Assembly: GCF_900176145.1 (NCBI RefSeq)
Contig: NZ_FWWY01000001.1
Span: 1,597,819-1,661,818, forward strand
From: Sulfobacillus thermosulfidooxidans DSM 9293
GTDB taxonomy: Bacteria > Bacillota > Sulfobacillia > Sulfobacillales > Sulfobacillaceae
Length of the DNA: 64,000 nt
Reading direction: 5' to 3'
The notes below the pieces were generated by a model, which saw only the letters and a program-made list of their open reading frames with translations, did no database searches and was not told the origin of the DNA. This document shows, in pieces, positions 60,311 through 64,000 of the stretch. The position numbers and the translations under genes were made by a program. Each line of letters begins with the position of its first letter. The stretch's first letter is position 1.

Positions 60311-61603
60311 GTGTTGCTGGCTATTATCTTATTTATCATTGTTCTGGTTTTAGTTATTGTCCAGCCAAGAGGGCTGTCCATCGGCTATAGTGCGGCGGGT
60401 GGCGCGATTATCGCGTTATTACTCGGACTCGTGTCCATAGCTAATGTGGTTGAAGTCGTGGATATTGTCTGGGATGCGACCTTAACGTTCGTGGCGCTTA
60501 TTCTCATTTCGATGGTACTGGACCGCATTGGTTTTTTCGAATGGGCAGCGCTTAGCATGAGCCACCTCGCCAAAGACAGTGGATACAAGCTATTTATATG
60601 GATAGGATTATTGGGGGCAGTGGTGGCCATGTTCTTTGCCAATGATGGGGCCGCCTTAATTCTGACACCGCTAGTCTATGAGCAAACGCGCATTTTAAAG
60701 CTGTCTCCGAAAGCGACGTTGGCGTTCATTATGACCAGCGGTTTTATTGCCGATACAACCTCTGTCCCGCTGGTGATTTCCAATTTGGTTAATATTGTGT
60801 CCGCCGACTATTTCCATCTCGGTTTCTTATCCTACCTGGTGCACATGGTTCCCGTCGATCTTGTGGCCTTAAGCGCGAGCTTAGTGGCATTATTCATTTA
60901 TTACCACAAGCATATCCCCGTACACATTGACACCAGTGCTTTACCGGATCCCAAAAGTCGGATAAAAGACGTCCGGGTATTTCGCCTGGCTTGGATTATT
61001 CTTCCGCTGTTACTATCCGGATATTTTCTTAGCCAGTTTCTTCATTGGCCCGTCTCAATTTTTACGATGGCGGCAGTGGCCGTGTTATTAGCAGGAGCTG
61101 CCCAAAGTCCTTATATCTCATCGCTCAAGCTTATTAAAGAGGCTCCCTGGAAAATTGTGGTCTTTTCAATTGGCATGTATATTGTCGTTTTTGGGTTGAG
61201 AAACCAAGGGCTAACTGCCATTTTGGGCCACCAATTTCACCAGTTGAGTGTAGGGGGCACTTTAACAGCCGCCGTGGGCACAGGGTTTATTGCTGCACTT
61301 CTTTCATCGGTCATGAATAATATGCCGACTGTTCTAATTGATGCCTTAGCCATTCATCATGCCCATCTTTCAGCGGTCATGACGCATTTAATGGCCTATG
61401 CTAATGTTATTGGTTCGGATTTGGGCCCTAAACTCACACCGATTGGCTCTTTGGCTACACTGTTATGGCTTCACGTCTTAGAGCAGCGCCAGGTGCGGAT
61501 TAGCTATCTTTATTACATGAAAGTAGGATTTTTACTCACGATTCCGGTGCTGTTGACGACTTTAGTCGCTTTAGCGATTTGGACAGGTGTGATTGGAGCT
61601 TAA
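60311..61603 (+). CDS. arsB: Arsenite efflux pump ArsB
   Basis: A 430-residue membrane protein (E. coli ArsB has 429), with about 11-12 helices. It begins LLAIILFIIVLVLVIVQPRG, and FANDGAALILTPLVYEQTR and VMNNMPTVLIDALAI are ArsB/NhaD motifs. It expels arsenite or antimonite, driven by the membrane potential. GTG 60311 is chosen: it matches the family N-terminus and AAAGGGG is 5 bases upstream. ATG 60278 overlaps the arsR stop and would add 11 charged residues. No arsA or arsC is adjacent. The operon ends before a hairpin that belongs to the convergent gene. Confidence 0.9.
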   Translation: MLLAIILFIIVLVLVIVQPRGLSIGYSAAGGAIIALLLGLVSIANVVEVVDIVWDATLTFVALILISMVLDRIGFFEWAALSMSHLAKDSGYKLFIWIGLLGAVVAMFFANDGAALILTPLVYEQTRILKLSPKATLAFIMTSGFIADTTSVPLVISNLVNIVSADYFHLGFLSYLVHMVPVDLVALSASLVALFIYYHKHIPVHIDTSALPDPKSRIKDVRVFRLAWIILPLLLSGYFLSQFLHWPVSIFTMAAVAVLLAGAAQSPYISSLKLIKEAPWKIVVFSIGMYIVVFGLRNQGLTAILGHQFHQLSVGGTLTAAVGTGFIAALLSSVMNNMPTVLIDALAIHHAHLSAVMTHLMAYANVIGSDLGPKLTPIGSLATLLWLHVLEQRQVRISYLYYMKVGFLLTIPVLLTTLVALAIWTGVIGA

Positions 61604-61631
61604 TATTGTCTTTTCGAGGATGTTGGACAAC

Positions 61632-61666
61632 AAAAGAGCTCTTGGATCATATAGGCCCAAGAGCTC
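61632..61666 (-). terminator. Rho-independent terminator of the uxs gene
   Basis: gagctcttgg (61636-61645) and ccaagagctc (61657-61666) form a perfect 10-base-pair stem. The minus strand continues TTTTG. It lies 28 bases after the uxs stop. The plus strand has no T tract, so arsB may use it only weakly. Confidence 0.8.
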
Positions 61667-61693
61667 AGTAAAGGAAGCTGTCTTTGATAGGGA

Positions 61694-62647
61694 TTATTGT
61701 CCTAACTGTTCTTTGAAATAGGCAAAAGTTTTCTCGAGTCCCTCTTCTAAAGAGACTTTAGGAGACCAACCCAAATATTTTTTGGCTTTATCAATATTCG
61801 GGCAGCGATTGGTGGGATCATCTGCTGGCAAGGGGCGAAATTCCGTGTAAAGAGGGACCCCCGCTACTTTGGCGACGGCTTGAGCAAAGTTTAAGATGGT
61901 TCGCTCTTCCGGATTACCAATATTGAATACTTCACCAGACAAGCCGTCCCGAATAATGGCTTGATAAATCCCTTCCACTTCGTCAGAAACATAGCAGAAG
62001 CTGCGTGTTTGTTGTCCATCGCCATAGACTGTCAAGGGCTTGCCTTCTAAGGCTTGGCGAACGAAATTGGGTACGACGCGACCATCTTCTGATTGCATGC
62101 GTGGTCCATAACAGTTAAAAAATCGTAAAATCCGCAAGTCAAGGCCAAATTGGCGATGATATTCCATAGCGATGGCTTCCCCATAGCGCTTACCTTCATC
62201 ATAACAAGCCCGTTCACCATTGGGATTCACATGGCCCCAGTAGGTTTCACTTTGAGGGGAGACTTGGGGATCACCATACACCTCCGAAGTCGATCCCAGA
62301 ATGAAACGGGCTTGAAATTTTCGGGCGAGTTTCAACGCGTTTTCTGTACCAATGGAATTGACACGTAATGTTTCTAACGCAAGGCGGCGGTAATGAATGG
62401 GAGATGCTGCAGAAGCCAAGTGGACAACAACGTCTGCCTGATCAATGCTCAAAACATCATCAGGAGGATATTCTGTAATATCCCATGTTAGGCGTTTGAC
62501 GTGCTCATCACGATGATGCTTCAAATTATCCCAAGTTCCGGTCGCCAGGTTGTCAATGGCTACCACAAAATAGTCGTTTTCCACCAACTTGTCCACTAAA
62601 TGACTGCCCATAAATCCTGCAGCACCGGTAATAATAGCCGTTTTCAT
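61694..62647 (-). CDS. uxs: UDP-glucuronate decarboxylase (UDP-xylose synthase)-like
   Basis: A 317-residue extended SDR protein: TAIITGAAGFMGSHLVDKLV, VVHLASAASPIHYRRLALET, ILGSTSEVYGDPQ, ERACYDEGKRYGEAIAMEYH and RFFNCYGPRM. The YDEGKR sequence with catalytic Tyr and Lys, and the LASAASPIHY stretch, are strongly associated with UDP-glucuronate decarboxylase, which makes UDP-xylose from UDP-glucuronate. ATG 62647 has AAAGGGA upstream; the longer frame from 62770 overlaps ugd and is rejected. It lies 49 bases after ugd on the same strand, the preceding enzyme of the pathway. Confidence 0.85.
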   Translation of the reverse strand: MKTAIITGAAGFMGSHLVDKLVENDYFVVAIDNLATGTWDNLKHHRDEHVKRLTWDITEYPPDDVLSIDQADVVVHLASAASPIHYRRLALETLRVNSIGTENALKLARKFQARFILGSTSEVYGDPQVSPQSETYWGHVNPNGERACYDEGKRYGEAIAMEYHRQFGLDLRILRFFNCYGPRMQSEDGRVVPNFVRQALEGKPLTVYGDGQQTRSFCYVSDEVEGIYQAIIRDGLSGEVFNIGNPEERTILNFAQAVAKVAGVPLYTEFRPLPADDPTNRCPNIDKAKKYLGWSPKVSLEEGLEKTFAYFKEQLGQ

Positions 62648-62696
62648 CGATTCTCGTCCCTTTCTTTTTCCCAACGTTGACCAGCTTGTCATAGGC

Positions 62697-64000
62697 TTAG
62701 CGTCCGATGCCCCGGTACCGGATCCCAAGTCGGCTAGCCTCCTGCGGATCAAAAATGTTACGACCATCAATGATCACGGGGAAATCTAGACGGCTCATGA
62801 TCTCAGCGAGAGGGATTTGACGAAAGACGTCCCATTCCGTCATAACTAACAGCGCATGCGCTCCATCTACGGCGGCTAAGGCACTGGAGGCATATCGAAT
62901 GTCCCAGTGGGGATATTGCTTGCGCATATTGTCCATAGCTACCGGATCATAAACAATGACCCGGGCATTTAAATGCAGTAGTTCTTGAATCACGCTGAGC
63001 GAGGGAGCATCACGCAAATCATCGGTCCCTGGCTTAAAGGCTAACCCCCACAGAGCTATTCGCCGACCTTTAAGAGTTTTTAATTCTTCTTGGAGGCGTT
63101 TAATGACGCCCTTGCGCTGTTGTATGTTGACGTGTTGAGTGGATTCGAGTAAGGCGGGTTCATACCCATATTCTTTAGCCGTATAAATCAACGCAGCCAG
63201 ATCTTTGCCAAAACAGCTACCGCCCCAACCAATGCCCGCATTGAGAAACTTGGAACCAATGCGGGTATCGAGACCAATGCCTTGCATGACAGTCGTGATG
63301 TCAGCACCCACACGCTCACAAATATTCGCCATTTCATTTGCAAACGATATCTTCGTCGATAAAAAGGCGTTGGCAGCATATTTAATCATCTCAGCCGATA
63401 GCCGATCGGTGGTGATTAAAGGAATTCTCTGAATTCCTAGGGGTCTAGGAAGATCCCCGGGCGGTTCAAAAGTTTGATCTAAAATGGGCTGGTAAAGATC
63501 TATGAGACGTTCCAAAGCCCAAGCATGGTCGGCTCCAAGAACAATCCGGTCCGGATAGAGGGTATCATGAATGGCTGTGCCTTCTCTAAGAAACTCTGGG
63601 TTGGAAGCGACCGTGAAGACACCTTCAGGAATTGGGTGACCCCACTTTTGGACAAACCCATCGTCGATCCACATTTCTACCAGATTGGCCGAGCCGATAG
63701 GAACCGTTGCCTTATTGACAATCACGTACGTGCGATTCTCGCCTAAGTGTTGACCAATCGTCATGGCAGCTTGGTGGACATAGTCCAAATTCGGGGCCCC
63801 ATCGGGTAGTGGGGGAGTTCCTACCGCGATAAAGATTATGTCAGCGTTTTGAACCGCTTGGGATGGATCCATACTGGCTTCAAGCATTCCAGATTGTCTG
63901 ACACGTTGTAATAAATTTTCCAGTCCATATTCAAAAATTGGAGGCTGGGCCTGGTTGATCATAGCGACCTTAGACGGGTCAACATCAATTAAGGTGACAT
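62697..64000 (-). CDS. ugd: UDP-glucose 6-dehydrogenase (5' end beyond the window)
   Basis: The gene runs off the right edge; about the first 30 residues (glycine-rich NAD motif) are missing. The visible part starts TLIDVDPSKVAMINQAQPPI. NKATVPIGSANLVEMWIDDG, SNPEFLREGTAIHDTLYPDR, YAANAFLSTKISFANEMANI, GIGWGGSCFGKDLAALIYTA (catalytic Cys in GGSCFGKD) and ALWGLAFKPGTDDLRDAPSL match UDP-glucose 6-dehydrogenase. It gives UDP-glucuronate, then used by the uxs product downstream. The two are likely one transcript, ending at the terminator near 61640. Confidence 0.92.
   Translation of the reverse strand, partial: VTLIDVDPSKVAMINQAQPPIFEYGLENLLQRVRQSGMLEASMDPSQAVQNADIIFIAVGTPPLPDGAPNLDYVHQAAMTIGQHLGENRTYVIVNKATVPIGSANLVEMWIDDGFVQKWGHPIPEGVFTVASNPEFLREGTAIHDTLYPDRIVLGADHAWALERLIDLYQPILDQTFEPPGDLPRPLGIQRIPLITTDRLSAEMIKYAANAFLSTKISFANEMANICERVGADITTVMQGIGLDTRIGSKFLNAGIGWGGSCFGKDLAALIYTAKEYGYEPALLESTQHVNIQQRKGVIKRLQEELKTLKGRRIALWGLAFKPGTDDLRDAPSLSVIQELLHLNARVIVYDPVAMDNMRKQYPHWDIRYASSALAAVDGAHALLVMTEWDVFRQIPLAEIMSRLDFPVIIDGRNIFDPQEASRLGIRYRGIGR

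Overview
The window (about 50% GC) reads as a chromosomal segment of a Gram-positive, spore-forming, probably acidophilic bacterium of the Sulfobacillus type. This assignment is inference. It rests on a conserved yeaH-spoVR-prkA operon, several lipobox proteins and a YerB-like DUF3048 lipoprotein, an S53 (sedolisin/kumamolisin-type) acid peptidase, an arsR-arsB pair, frequent GTG/TTG starts behind strong GGAGG ribosome sites, and extended -10 promoters. No tRNA, rRNA, CRISPR array, insertion sequence or phage gene was seen. Every stretch without a gene is short except 34526-34984.

Layout. 0.2-21.4 kb is mixed housekeeping: cupin-type phosphoglucose isomerase, a secreted transglutaminase-like protein, a NYN-domain protein, a GH4 6-phospho-glycosidase coupled to a BadF-type sugar kinase, a Kef-type antiporter, a PduX-like threonine kinase, an MFS carrier, two GT2 glycosyltransferases, TetR and MarR regulators, a coiled-coil/SLT murein hydrolase and FtsH. 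21.6-30.7 kb is a sugar-nucleotide operon: a FlaA1/EpsC-like dehydratase, then wbpA-, wbpB-, wbpD-, wbpE- and wbpI-like genes (the full set for UDP-ManNAc3NAcA), a second DegT aminotransferase and a small PglC-like phosphoglycosyl transferase. 30.8-34.5 kb holds an unrecognised protein that looks like an HTH + PHAX-like + ParB-like fusion, a one-domain chromate transporter, and a merR-DHA2 efflux pair. 35.0-39.8 kb is the yeaH-spoVR-prkA operon plus a small exported protein with a hairpin leader.

40.0-53.7 kb is a second glycan region: six GT4-type glycosyltransferases, a Wzy/WaaL-like polymerase and a GalE-like epimerase, interrupted by two minus-strand surface proteins (a lipoprotein and a 1098-residue GH18 protein carrying repeats and a peptidoglycan-binding insert). 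53.7-64.0 kb has a geranylgeranyl-reductase-like flavoprotein, the DUF3048 lipoprotein, a large WcaJ-type initiating transferase, a zinc-ribbon unknown, the S53 peptidase, arsR-arsB, and a UDP-xylose pair (uxs, ugd), with ugd running off the right edge.

Together the window supplies rare amino-sugar and pentose donors, two different glycan-initiating transferases, a bank of glycosyltransferases and one polymerase, which suggests at least two cell-surface glycans. A Wzx flippase and chain-length regulators are not in the window. Starts were moved from the longest reading frame wherever a good ribosome site or a family-typical N-terminus pointed to a different codon; each such choice is stated.
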